DNA from: Spirochaetia bacterium
GTDB taxonomy: Bacteria > Spirochaetota > Spirochaetia > DAHUYW01
Direction: 5' to 3'
Length of the DNA: 56,324 nucleotides
NCBI GenBank assembly: GCA_030041455.1
Contig: JASHNV010000146.1
Coordinates: forward strand, 74,174 to 130,497
Part shown: positions 15,725 through 24,785 of the stretch, piece by piece
Numbering within the stretch: the stretch's first letter is position 1
Layout: each line of letters starts with the position of its first letter
Position numbers and translations under genes: made by a program
The notes under the pieces: model-generated
Database searches by the model: none
Told to the model about the DNA's origin: nothing
The model's input: only the letters and a program-made list of their open reading frames with translations

Positions 15725-17779
15725 TCATGAGGTCGCCCCGTCTATGAGTCGCCGGACATACCACTTGATGAGATTCCAATTGTCGTTCTTCGGGAGCAGA
15801 ATCCACGCTCCAAGGTCGGAATCGCCTTCCGGTAGGATCGTCGTTTCGCCGCCATAACGATAAAGATTGGAATACGTGTGGTACAGAACATTTTGCATAT
15901 CAAGAATGTGTTGACCTGAGATTTGACTGTCTTTGTACCGATTATAGAACTGCAGCATTTCAAACGGCGTGAAGTTCGTGTCGACGTAGCGGTGCAGTAT
16001 CTGGATGAATGCGTACATCGAGCCGATGTTGGCAAGTCCCCCTTGCTCTATTTTCTCGCGAATCGCTCCTAAGATGACTTGTTGTCTGAGAGCGCGCACG
16101 AAATCCGAAGTGCTGTGGCGGGACCGGGCGATCCGCAGAACTTCGATGCCGCTCAAGTGGTGCATCCCTTTCGCGTAATTCAACGTCGACCAAACGCCGT
16201 TGTCGCGAACCCGGTAGGTCGGATCGGTGAGATCACTGGAGAGATAGACGTCGATTCCGCCCAGGAGATTCACGACGTCGACGAACGCATACTGGTCTAT
16301 GACGACATACTTGCGGATCTCAAGACCGGTAATGTCGGAAATTTCGCGCATCAACTCCTCGGGTCCGAACTTCTCATAGATCGAATTAATCTTTTCTCCT
16401 CTGTAATACAAATCGCGCGGCAGGCTGATCAGCACAATTCGACCGTCGCGCGGCTCCGCGTGAACCAGCATCATCGAGTCCGTATCGCCTTGATGTTCGC
16501 CGCAGATAACGAAATCAAGGCCAGACTGGCTCTCGACTAGCGGCCCGACACTCGGAATCGATTGGGGGATCGTCATTTCGCCGGACTCGATCTCGCTTTC
16601 GATGAAGGGGGTCTGAAGAGCCGCGATCGAAACATCGTCCGGATCGAGGATGAAGATGGTTCCATTTCCTTTCGCGACCGAGAAGGAGCCGATCCGCTTT
16701 CCGCCGGCGTCGGTGAAATCGTAGTGGGAGAAAAAATCGTCTTCCCGCGGGTGCGTATCAAATTTTATTCTTCGAGCGGCGAGTGTCGACATGAAGGTCT
16801 TGTCTTTGGTGAGTGCCTGGAGCTCGGCATTCGATCGAGCGACCAGCTTCTCTTGCGGTGTTCGAAAGTCGAAGGACCCGATCTCCGATACAAACTTGTC
16901 TTCGAATTCCGAAATGCGAGCATACTTCTTTGTTCCTGCCATGACCGCGAGAGAGCGCTCGTCAAGCTTGACCGATAACAGCGGCGTTCCGCCTCTCGTG
17001 AGGTACGCAACGTAGCTGTCCGCTTCTTCGACCGGCGGTTCCACCACAACATGCCGTATGCCGAGGTACCGACGGAGTCGAGGGTCGCGCAAGACGGACG
17101 TGAAACGCAATTCGGCGATTGCAAGATCGCGAAAGTGAGCATCGAGCGCGGGAGTCCGATTTCGAACGAAGTCCACGAAACGAGCACCGAGCGCCAAGTC
17201 CTGATATTGCTTGCCAAGAAAATCGGTGACTTTCACCGTTTGCGAAATTGGATCGATCGTGATCGTGAAATAGGTGGACCCGTCCCGGGTGAACTGGAGT
17301 GTTCGCGGCCCGGTTTCCGTTCGACGAAATCCTCCGACCCCGGTCGCTTCGCCGAGAAATGGGGATTTCAGCACGTCCTGGTACTTGGATTCGGAGATCT
17401 TCGTGTCGCGATCGCCAAGCAGAGCGTCAAGTCCGCTCAGAAAAAGGTTATCGTCCGGATCGTTCTCTTTCGCTTCGCTCGGGTACGGCTGAAATACAGG
17501 AAACGACTCTTGAGGGAGCTTCAGAACGCTTCGTGTCGAGTTTTCGTCTCGCGCCACGAGAAGGAGATTTTGCTTCAGAAAATCAATTTCACTTCCGTTG
17601 CTACGAAGCTCGGAAGTAATCATGTCATTTCGCTTTTCAAGTCTAACGGTAAGATTCAGGATCTCGAACGCCAATATGCCAAGAATGACCACGAGCGCGA
17701 GGAGGAGGGCTCCCGCGCCGACTCCCATGCCAATCGCGGCATTCCGTCGGGAAGCGAACCTCGCAACTTGATTCTTCAT
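15725..17779 (-). CDS. LytR-CpsA-Psr (LCP) family protein with a large N-terminal extension
   Basis: A 684-aa membrane-anchored protein. One N-terminal helix (about residues 17-42) is followed by a short coiled segment, about 330 residues of unrecognised beta-rich extracytoplasmic sequence, then an LCP domain from about residue 430. The LCP motifs are visible: DSMMLVHAEPRDGRIVLISL then PRDLYY, the loop KINSIYEKFGPE, the Tyr/Val core KYVVIDQYAFVDVVNLLGGI, and RIARSRHSTSDFVRALRQQ with conserved arginines. LCP enzymes transfer lipid-linked glycopolymers to the cell wall. The N-terminal region is much longer than usual. GC content is visibly lower than in flanking genes. Start 17779 has a weak AGGGAAC site. 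Confidence 0.8.
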   Translation of the reverse strand: MKNQVARFASRRNAAIGMGVGAGALLLALVVILGILAFEILNLTVRLEKRNDMITSELRSNGSEIDFLKQNLLLVARDENSTRSVLKLPQESFPVFQPYPSEAKENDPDDNLFLSGLDALLGDRDTKISESKYQDVLKSPFLGEATGVGGFRRTETGPRTLQFTRDGSTYFTITIDPISQTVKVTDFLGKQYQDLALGARFVDFVRNRTPALDAHFRDLAIAELRFTSVLRDPRLRRYLGIRHVVVEPPVEEADSYVAYLTRGGTPLLSVKLDERSLAVMAGTKKYARISEFEDKFVSEIGSFDFRTPQEKLVARSNAELQALTKDKTFMSTLAARRIKFDTHPREDDFFSHYDFTDAGGKRIGSFSVAKGNGTIFILDPDDVSIAALQTPFIESEIESGEMTIPQSIPSVGPLVESQSGLDFVICGEHQGDTDSMMLVHAEPRDGRIVLISLPRDLYYRGEKINSIYEKFGPEELMREISDITGLEIRKYVVIDQYAFVDVVNLLGGIDVYLSSDLTDPTYRVRDNGVWSTLNYAKGMHHLSGIEVLRIARSRHSTSDFVRALRQQVILGAIREKIEQGGLANIGSMYAFIQILHRYVDTNFTPFEMLQFYNRYKDSQISGQHILDMQNVLYHTYSNLYRYGGETTILPEGDSDLGAWILLPKNDNWNLIKWYVRRLIDGATS

Positions 17780-18557
17780 TTCACGTTCCCTGTCTTCCCT
17801 GTGCCGCTCGCTTCTTTCACTTTATCGTACGTGAGCCTTCTTCGACACAAGTTTATCGTGTCATGTTTCGATTGTCGCCTCGAACTATCCCATCTTTCTT
17901 CCCATATATAGCAAAGCTTCAGCTCCTCTTCGGAGCATCCAGCCGACGGCCCTTCGTTCTTGGTCGAGTTCCGGAATGGGTCGTGTTCAGTCCGCACCTG
18001 TCATGACGTTAGCTTTGCGTACTCCTCCGCGTTCACCTCCAGAGCACCGGCTCGGCTCCCGGGAGTCCCGCGTGCCTTCCGTTGCTACCCGGGTACGGTC
18101 TGCGTCGCGTGCGCCTCCGGCGCACCGCACCGAACGCGACGACCGGCCCGATGTTTCGGGAAAAGGAGCCGCCGCGACGATGAACAGGGTCCCAGGCGCG
18201 GCCTTCCACGGTTCGAGGTTGGCTTACCGCCGCCTGCCGAGCGCGGCGGCTCCTTTGGAGGGGTAGAACGACGCCCGACCGTCGAAAGCGGCGGGACCCG
18301 GGGTGGAGAGGATCTCTGATCGATCGGTACTGACCGCGGCACTGGTTTACCCGCTCTCGCCGCCTCGGATTCGAATCGCTGAGCTCATTTTTCGACGCCG
18401 TGCCTCCGCAACGGGCTGCGTGAAGCGGTCGAGACCCGCCGGCGGGCTTTCCGCCCGTGCTTCTGCGACGAACCCGCCGAAGGGAGCGCCACCCGGCCTT
18501 CCGTCAGCACAGGGAAGCGGCGTACCTCCCGTCCGGTCTCGAGAGGAGCCCTGCCTC
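17780..18557. other. Gene-free divergent region with a long inverted repeat
   Basis: Nearly 800 bp upstream of two divergent genes. Open frames here are low-complexity Arg/Pro/Ser shadows on both strands with no ribosome-binding sites. The one clear structure is the 15-bp inverted repeat listed separately, plus a palindrome CCCGCCGGCGGG followed by CTTT at about 18438-18454 that resembles a terminator. Confidence 0.4.
18162..18256. repeat. Perfect 15-bp inverted repeat, 65-nt loop
   Basis: AAAGGAGCCGCCGCG at 18162-18176 is exactly complementary to CGCGGCGGCTCCTTT at 18242-18256. The loop holds a second, imperfect stem (AGGCGCGG against CCGCCGCCT). A transcript in either direction would fold into a long hairpin. 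No coding role is apparent. Confidence 0.7.
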
Positions 18558-18586
18558 TTGCTTGACCCTACCCCTTTCTCTATGAT
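18558..18586 (+). promoter_or_regulatory. Candidate promoter for the outer-membrane/lipoprotein pair
   Basis: TTGCTT (18558-18563), a 17-bp spacer and TATGAT (18581-18586), about 80 nt before ATG 18668. Confidence 0.3.
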
Positions 18587-18667
18587 GATGACCCGTCGCG
18601 CTTGAAGGCCGCGACGAAGTATGAGGAACTGAAGGGGCGTGCCGTTCGTCGCATCTCACGGGAGAAA

Positions 18668-19264
18668 ATGACAGGGGGCGCTGTGAAAAGGAAGAGCATT
18701 GTTGTGGGGGCGGTCCTATTTCTTTCGCTCGTTCCGCCGGCGTTCGCGGAGCTCGAGCTGGGGATGTCCCTCTTTCCGACAAGCGAGGGATCCGTCGCCG
18801 CGACGCCGGTGAACGACCTCGACTGGATGGTCGGCTTTCATGTGGGGTACAACTTCTTGAGCGTCGGCTACGTTTCGTGGGACGCCATTTCGCTTCCGAA
18901 CTACATGACGCAGAACCTTACCGGCTCCTACGACCTACCGAGCTTCCTCAATCTCTTCGACGCCGGATTGCGGCTGAGCGTGGGTCCGCTGCTCGCCTAT
19001 GGCGAGGTCGGGCTGAGCAGTCTCTGGATCTACGACGTGGGGCTCGCGCCAGTGGGCGAGACCGGGGTGAACGTTCGAGCCGGCCTCGGGATGAGGTTCG
19101 ATTGGTGGGGCGTTGTGGTCAGCGCGACCGACGTCTATCCGACATTTGCGAACCTCTCGTCGGCCGGGAGCGGGCTCCTCGGGGAGTCGAGCGGCGCCCA
19201 GGCTCTGAGCGCCTTGGAGAGCGGCCTTATCTGGTCGGCCGGCCTCGATTTCTACCTGAGGTGA
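18668..19264 (+). CDS. Exported beta-barrel-like outer membrane protein, family not recognised
   Basis: A 198-aa protein with a signal peptide (KRKSIVVGAVLFLSLVPPAFA, cleavage after AFA). The mature part has alternating hydrophobic strands rich in Tyr, Trp and Gly, such as WMVGFHVGYNFLSVGYVSWD, VRAGLGMRFDWWGVVVSATD and WSAGLDFYLR. The terminal aromatic-rich strand suits an outer-membrane beta-barrel of about eight strands. ATG 18668 has a GGAG close by. GTG 18683, preceded by AGGGGG, is an equally likely start. It is followed 11 bp later by a lipoprotein gene on the same strand. Confidence 0.65.
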   Translation: MTGGAVKRKSIVVGAVLFLSLVPPAFAELELGMSLFPTSEGSVAATPVNDLDWMVGFHVGYNFLSVGYVSWDAISLPNYMTQNLTGSYDLPSFLNLFDAGLRLSVGPLLAYGEVGLSSLWIYDVGLAPVGETGVNVRAGLGMRFDWWGVVVSATDVYPTFANLSSAGSGLLGESSGAQALSALESGLIWSAGLDFYLR

Positions 19265-19275
19265 GGGGAAGAGGT

Positions 19276-19692
19276 ATGAGGAAATTAGCGACGTTCGCAC
19301 TCCTTGGTTCCCTAGGTATGCTCGTAGGTTGCAGCAACCTGTTGCAGGCGATCTACCCGAGCGAGACGAAGAACGCCGTCGTCTTTAATATCACCACGAG
19401 CGACTCCAGCATAACGTCGTCCAACGCCTCGACCATGAAGGTCTACGTCACCTTGTACGCGGTCGGCACCCACCCCTTGAATCAGGGCTCGGGCCTCACC
19501 TACCAGGCGGCGAGCAGCTCGTATACCGGGTCCGTCACGTTCGGGGGGCTTCCGGATGGAACCTACTCCGCACAGGCATGGCTCGATCTGCAAGGCAGCG
19601 GCAATTTCGTTTACAGCGACCCCGAGTTTCAGGTGCAGCCCTTCAATCTGTACGGTGTGCAGACCCTCACCCTCCCGGTGACGGTGCCCTAA
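19276..19692 (+). CDS. Small lipoprotein
   Basis: A 138-aa predicted lipoprotein. The signal is MRKLATFALLGSLGMLVGC with lipobox LVGC, so Cys19 would be lipidated. The mature part is Ser/Thr-rich and beta-prone (YTGSVTFGGLPDGTYSAQAW), resembling a single immunoglobulin-like or carboxypeptidase-regulatory-like fold. The function is unknown. A GAGG site lies just before ATG 19276, 11 bp after the beta-barrel candidate, so they are probably co-transcribed. Confidence 0.75.
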   Translation: MRKLATFALLGSLGMLVGCSNLLQAIYPSETKNAVVFNITTSDSSITSSNASTMKVYVTLYAVGTHPLNQGSGLTYQAASSSYTGSVTFGGLPDGTYSAQAWLDLQGSGNFVYSDPEFQVQPFNLYGVQTLTLPVTVP

Positions 19693-19798
19693 TTCGCGGC
19701 GCCGAGGGCGGGCGCACGGAGACGGCGCGCGCCCGAGAGTAGGAGGCGCGCTCGGCTTCCGTCCGTTCTCAGGCGTACACGCGCTGATTCCGCTTCGC

Positions 19799-19828
19799 TT
19801 TCCAAGCCGATCGCTGCGGTAGTATACT
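19799..19828 (+). promoter_or_regulatory. Candidate promoter of the CC0125-like lipoprotein gene
   Basis: TTTCCA (19799-19804), an 18-bp spacer and TATACT (19823-19828), giving a leader of about 66 nt before ATG 19901. Confidence 0.35.
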
Positions 19829-19900
19829 GGTCGTACGGGCCGGCGCGGAACTAACGGTTCCACCGTACGTCGAATCTCTCGACCACAGGAGTTTGTTAGC

Positions 19901-20599
19901 ATGAAAGCGACCTTTTCCCTTGCAACCGCCGTTCGTTCCCGTGCCGCCGCGCGCTCCCGCTCTCTCGTGCGGGCGGCCGTCCTGGTCACGGCCCTGGTCT
20001 CCGTCGGCCTTCTGTCCTCCTGCGCGACGACCTACCAGCCGAGGTCGGAGGGCAGCGGATACGGCTACGGCGACTTCCAGTTGAGCGCCACGTCGTTCCA
20101 GGTGGAGTTCGTCGGGAACGGGAACACGAGCATCGACAACGCGTACAAATTCTTCCTCACGCGAGCCGCGGATCTCGCTCTCGCGCACAACTACAAGGGT
20201 TTCTATATCACCAAAATCCAGAAGGCGACGCCCGACGTGCTCTTCGCTCCGGGTTACGCCGCGGTTGTCGGGGTCTACCCGAGGCGCCATTGGGGCTATT
20301 ACCATTCCGGCGTCGCGATAACCACCTATTCGCCCGCCACCGTCTATAGCGTGCGGGTTCCCGGCTATTTTGGGCAGATCCTGCTCGTCAACGAACAAAT
20401 CAAGGGCGAGCCCGTGCCCTTCGACGCGCGGCTGATCTACAACCAAGGCATGGCGCTCAAGCGTCAGGTCGACCGGAGAAACACGACGATCAAGGCAGTG
20501 GTGTGGATCGGGACCCTCGCGGCGCTCGGGCTCATCGTCGCTAGCGCGATCGAGACGTCGGAGAACGCGCCCTACTCGTTCGCCGGCTCCGGTCACTGA
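19901..20599 (+). CDS. CC0125/CC1285-like lipoprotein
   Basis: A 232-aa predicted lipoprotein. An Arg-rich start precedes a hydrophobic stretch and lipobox LLSSC (Cys41). The sequence then follows the CC0125/CC1285 family pattern: YGYGDFQLSATSFQVEFVGN, then NTSIDNAYKFFLTRAADLAL and a NYKGFYI strand. A second hydrophobic helix occurs near residue 200 (AVVWIGTLAALGLIVASA). The function of the family is unknown. The start is supported by AGGAG about 11 nt before ATG 19901. A downstream convergent gene begins its 3' end 16 bp away. Confidence 0.7.
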   Translation: MKATFSLATAVRSRAAARSRSLVRAAVLVTALVSVGLLSSCATTYQPRSEGSGYGYGDFQLSATSFQVEFVGNGNTSIDNAYKFFLTRAADLALAHNYKGFYITKIQKATPDVLFAPGYAAVVGVYPRRHWGYYHSGVAITTYSPATVYSVRVPGYFGQILLVNEQIKGEPVPFDARLIYNQGMALKRQVDRRNTTIKAVVWIGTLAALGLIVASAIETSENAPYSFAGSGH

Positions 20600-20615
20600 A
20601 ATCTCGCGGGAAAGC

Positions 20616-21329
20616 CTACTCGATCTGGTTCAGACCGCCGAGGCGGGCCCGACGCTCCGCCGAGGCGACGGCCCGCTTCTCGACCGAGGCGAACCACGCC
20701 GCGTCGAGGTAGGTGACCTGCTGGAGGCCGCTGCCGGGGTTGTCCCAGACGATGATCCGGTCGCCGCTCCGCCAGCACGCGATGCGAAGGGAGTCGCCCG
20801 AGAAGCGCCAGTGCACGTAGGGCGCCCGCCTGAGGCGCGGCTGATCGTAGCGAGGGACGAGCTCGTAGGGCGCCAGGGCGACAAAGACGAGCGAGCGGAG
20901 CGCCGCCGCGCCGTACTCGGAGACGAGCGTCGGAAGGGCGTTCGCGTTCTCGAAGGTGACGGTCACCGCGGCGAGGCCGCCTGAGGCGAACCAGAAGACC
21001 GGCGAGCCCGGGCGGGAAAGGTCCGTATAGGCCCTGGGATGCTCGTCGGTCGCGAGATTGTTGTCGAGGAGCGCCTCCGGAAAGGCGTTGTAGTCGTAGA
21101 GCGTGTCGTACGTGGAGGCGTCGAAGTAGAGGAGCGCCTCTCCGAGGGGGTGGAAGGGAGGCACGGGCGTGACCTCGGCGATCGCGCCCCCGCGGAGCGC
21201 GAGCTCGGGAAGGGCGTTGCTCACGGCTTCGACCTTCGCGCCCCAGGAGAGCCCCTTGTAACCCGCATCGGAGAACGCCGGCGCGGCCGCGAACGCGAGA
21301 ATCCCAGCCGCGAGCGCCCATCCTTTCAT
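20616..21329 (-). CDS. Exported protein of unknown function
   Basis: A 237-aa protein with a signal peptide MKGWALAAGILAFAAAPAFS (cleavage near AFS-DA). The mature start GYKGLSWGAKVEAVSNALP resembles the short G-x-x-W-G-x-x-x-x-x-V repeat unit often found at the start of bacterial periplasmic proteins of unknown role. The rest is mixed alpha/beta without known motifs. An AGGGGG site lies seven nt before ATG 21329; the longer frame upstream lacks one. It is convergent with the CC0125-like lipoprotein gene. Confidence 0.65.
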   Translation of the reverse strand: MKGWALAAGILAFAAAPAFSDAGYKGLSWGAKVEAVSNALPELALRGGAIAEVTPVPPFHPLGEALLYFDASTYDTLYDYNAFPEALLDNNLATDEHPRAYTDLSRPGSPVFWFASGGLAAVTVTFENANALPTLVSEYGAAALRSLVFVALAPYELVPRYDQPRLRRAPYVHWRFSGDSLRIACWRSGDRIIVWDNPGSGLQQVTYLDAAWFASVEKRAVASAERRARLGGLNQIE

Positions 21330-21375
21330 CGCATGCCCCCTGTCGTTGGACGCGCGCGAAAGGGAACGAGTTCCT

Positions 21376-21723
21376 TCAGGCCGGAGGCAGCTCGTCGATT
21401 CCGACGGTCTGGAGCCGCACCCAGAAGCAACACGTGTGCGCCTTGTCGACCATGGCAAGCGCCTGCACCGTGAGATCCGGGCTCTTCTTGAGCGACTCGG
21501 TCAGATGGCGGAGGCTCGGAAGGCCGTGCCGCTCCTGAAAGGCGTCGGAGACGAAGTTTTCCTTGACGAGCTGATCGAGTTGAGCGCCGTTGATCGCCCG
21601 CGAATAGCAGTCCGCGTTCCGCTCGTGCGCCGAATAGTCCTCATACCGAGGGGAGGCCCCCTCCCAAACGACAGCGTTCAATCGACTGAGATCGCGGTTC
21701 AGACCGAAGGAGTTGAGTTCCAT
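21376..21723 (-). CDS. Hypothetical protein
   Basis: A 115-aa soluble protein (MELNSFGLNRDLSRLNAV...) with no signal peptide or recognised domain. It has a mixed charge pattern and a CC pair near residue 100 (AHTCCFWVRLQTVG). A GGGGAAG site lies close before ATG 21723. It sits 46 bp upstream of the exported-protein gene on the same strand, so the two may be co-transcribed. Codon use matches neighbouring genes, supporting a real gene. Confidence 0.5.
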   Translation of the reverse strand: MELNSFGLNRDLSRLNAVVWEGASPRYEDYSAHERNADCYSRAINGAQLDQLVKENFVSDAFQERHGLPSLRHLTESLKKSPDLTVQALAMVDKAHTCCFWVRLQTVGIDELPPA

Positions 21724-21947
21724 CGCTTCCCCACTCCCATGCTCCGCCGCGCGGCTCGCCGTCCCGGGCGGCTCCGCTGGTTCCCGATTGCGGCTTGGTT
21801 CCCGGCCGTCCGATCCCGCCAAGGCACGGCGAACGTCCGCAGCAGCGCGGCTGAATCAAGTGTAGTGGAGCGACGCGGCGCCGTCAAATCGCACGGCTGC
21901 CTGGTCGGGCGAGCTCGCGGGGCCGGCTCCGCGAGCTTCGAACGGCG

Positions 21948-22595
21948 CTACGCGATCTTTTTCCCGCATTCTCCGCAGAACTTGGCGTTTGCGGAGAGCT
22001 TCGCGCCGCAGCTCGGACAGGCGGCGGGAGCGTCGAGCTTCGCGCCGCAGGAGGGGCAGAACTTCGCGCCGCGGGTCTCCGCGCCGCAGCTCGGGCACAC
22101 GAGCTGGCGCTGAGTCTCGACCTCGACCTGGTCGCCGCCCTGCGCTCCGGCGGTGCGCGCCCGCTCCGTCGCGCGCTCGATCTCCCCGGCGGTTCGCGCG
22201 GCTTCGACCTCGGTCTGCACGTTGGGCGCGCAGTTCAAGCACAGCCCTCGATCGGCGTTCCAGCAGGCCTCGCAGACGTACTGGTGGCACCGCCCGCAGC
22301 GGTGGAAGTGCTGCTTTGCCTGCTCGAAGGCCTTTTGGAAAGCTTCGTCGTGCGCCTTGCCCCATCCCGCCTGGGCGAGCCCGGCCGCTCCGCTTGCCGC
22401 CTCCCCGACGATGCCTCCGAACACTCCCGACGCCCGGCTCAGCCATCCGGAAGCCTGGCCGCTCCGGTACGCGGCGAAGGACGACCGCCACGTTTCCTTG
22501 CAGCGCTCGCAATAGAACTCGAATTGGAACCCGGCGTTCATGCCCGACTGCTGGGACAGGTCGTTGAAGTTCCGGCTGAACTCCATCTCGGCCAT
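21948..22595 (-). CDS. Zinc-ribbon protein
   Basis: A 215-aa soluble protein with several predicted zinc sites. An N-terminal CERCKETW half-site is followed by a Gly/Ala-rich helical stretch, then HRCGRCHQYVCEACW with CLNC around residues 105-130. A linker leads to three consecutive C-terminal zinc ribbons: CPSCGAETRGAKFCPSCG, CPSCGAKLSANAKFCGECG and their shared pairs. Such ribbon arrays usually bind protein or nucleic acid; no enzymatic domain is present. The GGGGGAAG site precedes ATG 22595. Confidence 0.75.
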   Translation of the reverse strand: MAEMEFSRNFNDLSQQSGMNAGFQFEFYCERCKETWRSSFAAYRSGQASGWLSRASGVFGGIVGEAASGAAGLAQAGWGKAHDEAFQKAFEQAKQHFHRCGRCHQYVCEACWNADRGLCLNCAPNVQTEVEAARTAGEIERATERARTAGAQGGDQVEVETQRQLVCPSCGAETRGAKFCPSCGAKLDAPAACPSCGAKLSANAKFCGECGKKIA

Positions 22596-22780
22596 ATGTT
22601 CTTCCCCCTTCGCCTCGGTCTGCTCTCCACGCCGAGGCGTCTCACCCATCGCCTTGAGGATGGGCGCGCGCCGGTCACCTGTCAAGACGACGCGGAGGAG
22701 AGTCGAGGAAGGCGGATCGCGCGCTCGCGCGTGCTTCGCCGCGCGGCGAGCCGGGATCGCGCTCGGGCTTTTCCCGGCGG

Positions 22781-24754
22781 CTAAATCACCCGCTCGTTGC
22801 CGCCGTCGATCGGCACCTGCGCGCCTGTGACCTTGCGGAAGGCCTCCCCGCAGAGGTCCAAGATCACGGCGGCGACGTCGCCGCTCGTAATCTCGGTCTT
22901 CAGGACATTGCTTCGCTTGTACTGGTCGGGGGTCATGCCGTAGCTCTTCGCCCGTTCCTCGACGATCCCGGCCGTCCAAATACCGGTGTCGAAGACCGCG
23001 TTCGGATGGACGACGTTGACGCGAACGCCGTCCGCGCCCCATTCGAGCGCCGCGACCCGGGCGAGCTGGGTCAACGCGGCCTTCGAGACGGAGTACGCCG
23101 CCGCTCCCGGCCCCGGAGCCCTGACGTTCTTCGAGCCGACGACGATCGCCCGCCCGCCGTTCGGCGCGAGCCTCAGATAGCGATGAACTTGGCGCATGAG
23201 CGAGAAGTTGGCGTCGAGGTTGACCCGCATCGCCGCCTCCCACGTCTCCTCCGAAAGGCTCTCGATGGGGCGGCTCTCCGGGAAGATTCCGGCGTTCAGC
23301 ACGGCGATGTCCAGGCCCCCGAAGGCCTCGATACCCTGGTCGAGCGCCGAAGCGACCTCGTCCCGGTGCGTCACGTCGCATCGGATCCCGAGGAATTCGG
23401 GCGAGGCGATCAGCTCGGTGACCGCCTGCGAGCGGTCGAGCGCGACGACGCAGGCGCCGCACGCGAGGAGCTTCTCCGCGCAGGCGCGTCCGATTCCCGA
23501 GGCGGCGCCGGTGACGAGGGCGATTTCTCCTTGAAAGGGCTTTCCGGCTTTCTTGCCGCCGAGCTTGGCCTGCTCGAGGACCCAGTACTCCACGTCGAAC
23601 AGGTCGCCCGCCTGAAGCGCCCGGTAGGCCTCGAGCGAAGTCGCCCTGACGATGAGATCCATGGTATGGCGGTAGAGGTGCTCGACGATCCGCGCCTCGC
23701 GGGCCGTGGTTCCGCAGGTGCGCATCCCGACACCGGCATCGAGTATCACCCGCGGCGCCGGATCGAGCATGGTCAGCTTCCGCGCGATCCTCGCCGCGTT
23801 CTCCCGAAAATAGGCCTCGTAGCGCGCCGCGTACGCTCGGAGATCGCCGCCGACGAGCGGCACTCGTTTGGTCCGAAGCACGTGGTCGGGCGTCGCGGGG
23901 CCCTGCTGGCTGATCGTTTCGAGGTCCGGACGGGAGGCGAATCCTCGCGCCTGGGGGTCCGTATGGGTCGCGACGATCATCGGGGCCCCGGCCATCCGCG
24001 AGAGCTCACGGCGAAATGCGCACGTTTCGAGGCTCGAAGCGCCCGGCGAAGGCTTTCCCGCCTCCCATGCGACCGTCCACGCGGCCCGCGATCTCAGGTA
24101 GCTCTCCGCCGCGTCGACGAGGTCGATCATGCGCTCGTAGGACTCTTTGGCGGAGTCCGCGAAGGAGAAGACCCCGTGGCTCATCAGGATCATGCCGCGC
24201 TTTCCCGCAAGCTCCCCCTCGTCCAGGCGGGCCTTGCACTCCCGCGCGAGCTTGAAGCCGGGCATCACGTACGGAACGACGAGGACCGTGTCCCCGTAGA
24301 TCTCCCGGATCCGCGCGCCGCCGCTCGGCGTGTTCATGACGGTGAGAACCGCGTCGGCGTGGGTATGATCGACGAACCGGTGGGGAATGAGCGCGTGGAG
24401 AATGGCCTCGACCGAGGGATCGGGAGCGGAGGGAGTCGTGAGCGCCTTGCGCAGCTCGAGGGCCATCCGATCGTCGGGGAGCTCCCGGAGCGTCGAGAGC
24501 CGGAGGAGCGCTTGAAGCCGCACGGGCGCGAAGCCTGCCCGCTCGATCGTCTCGAGATCCCACCCGCTTCCCTTGACGTAGAGGATCTCCTCCTCGTCGC
24601 CGAAGATGTTCCTCTCGCGAACCTTCACCGACGTGTTTCCGCCTCCGTGGAGCACGAGCATCGAATCGGCGCCGAGGAGGCGGGAGCTATACACGCGCTC
24701 GTCGACGGCGTCGCGAAGCGTCGCGGCCGTCCGATCGTCCCACTGACTTTTCAC
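22781..24754 (-). CDS. Bifunctional aldolase / short-chain dehydrogenase (rhamnulose-1-phosphate aldolase type)
   Basis: A 657-aa fusion. Residues 1-400 are a class II aldolase with GGGNTSVK (phosphate loop) and zinc ligands in FVDHTHADAV plus a later SHGVFSF. Residues 410-657 are an SDR with VTGAASGIGRACAE, NAGIF, a YSVSKAAL catalytic Tyr-Lys pair and QVPIDGGNERVI at the end. In known fusions the aldolase splits a ketose 1-phosphate (e.g. L-rhamnulose 1-P) into dihydroxyacetone phosphate and L-lactaldehyde, and the SDR oxidises the lactaldehyde to lactate. The start is GTG 24754 with a GAGGG site. It is the last gene of the sugar operon, 31 bp after the regulator. Confidence 0.9.
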   Translation of the reverse strand: MKSQWDDRTAATLRDAVDERVYSSRLLGADSMLVLHGGGNTSVKVRERNIFGDEEEILYVKGSGWDLETIERAGFAPVRLQALLRLSTLRELPDDRMALELRKALTTPSAPDPSVEAILHALIPHRFVDHTHADAVLTVMNTPSGGARIREIYGDTVLVVPYVMPGFKLARECKARLDEGELAGKRGMILMSHGVFSFADSAKESYERMIDLVDAAESYLRSRAAWTVAWEAGKPSPGASSLETCAFRRELSRMAGAPMIVATHTDPQARGFASRPDLETISQQGPATPDHVLRTKRVPLVGGDLRAYAARYEAYFRENAARIARKLTMLDPAPRVILDAGVGMRTCGTTAREARIVEHLYRHTMDLIVRATSLEAYRALQAGDLFDVEYWVLEQAKLGGKKAGKPFQGEIALVTGAASGIGRACAEKLLACGACVVALDRSQAVTELIASPEFLGIRCDVTHRDEVASALDQGIEAFGGLDIAVLNAGIFPESRPIESLSEETWEAAMRVNLDANFSLMRQVHRYLRLAPNGGRAIVVGSKNVRAPGPGAAAYSVSKAALTQLARVAALEWGADGVRVNVVHPNAVFDTGIWTAGIVEERAKSYGMTPDQYKRSNVLKTEITSGDVAAVILDLCGEAFRKVTGAQVPIDGGNERVI

Positions 24755-24785
24755 GATTCCCTCGCTTGGTTCCGGCGGTCGCCGC

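Noticed and set aside
18370-18390. T-arm-like GGATTCGAATC suggesting a tRNA
   Set aside because: No acceptor or anticodon arm could be placed around it.
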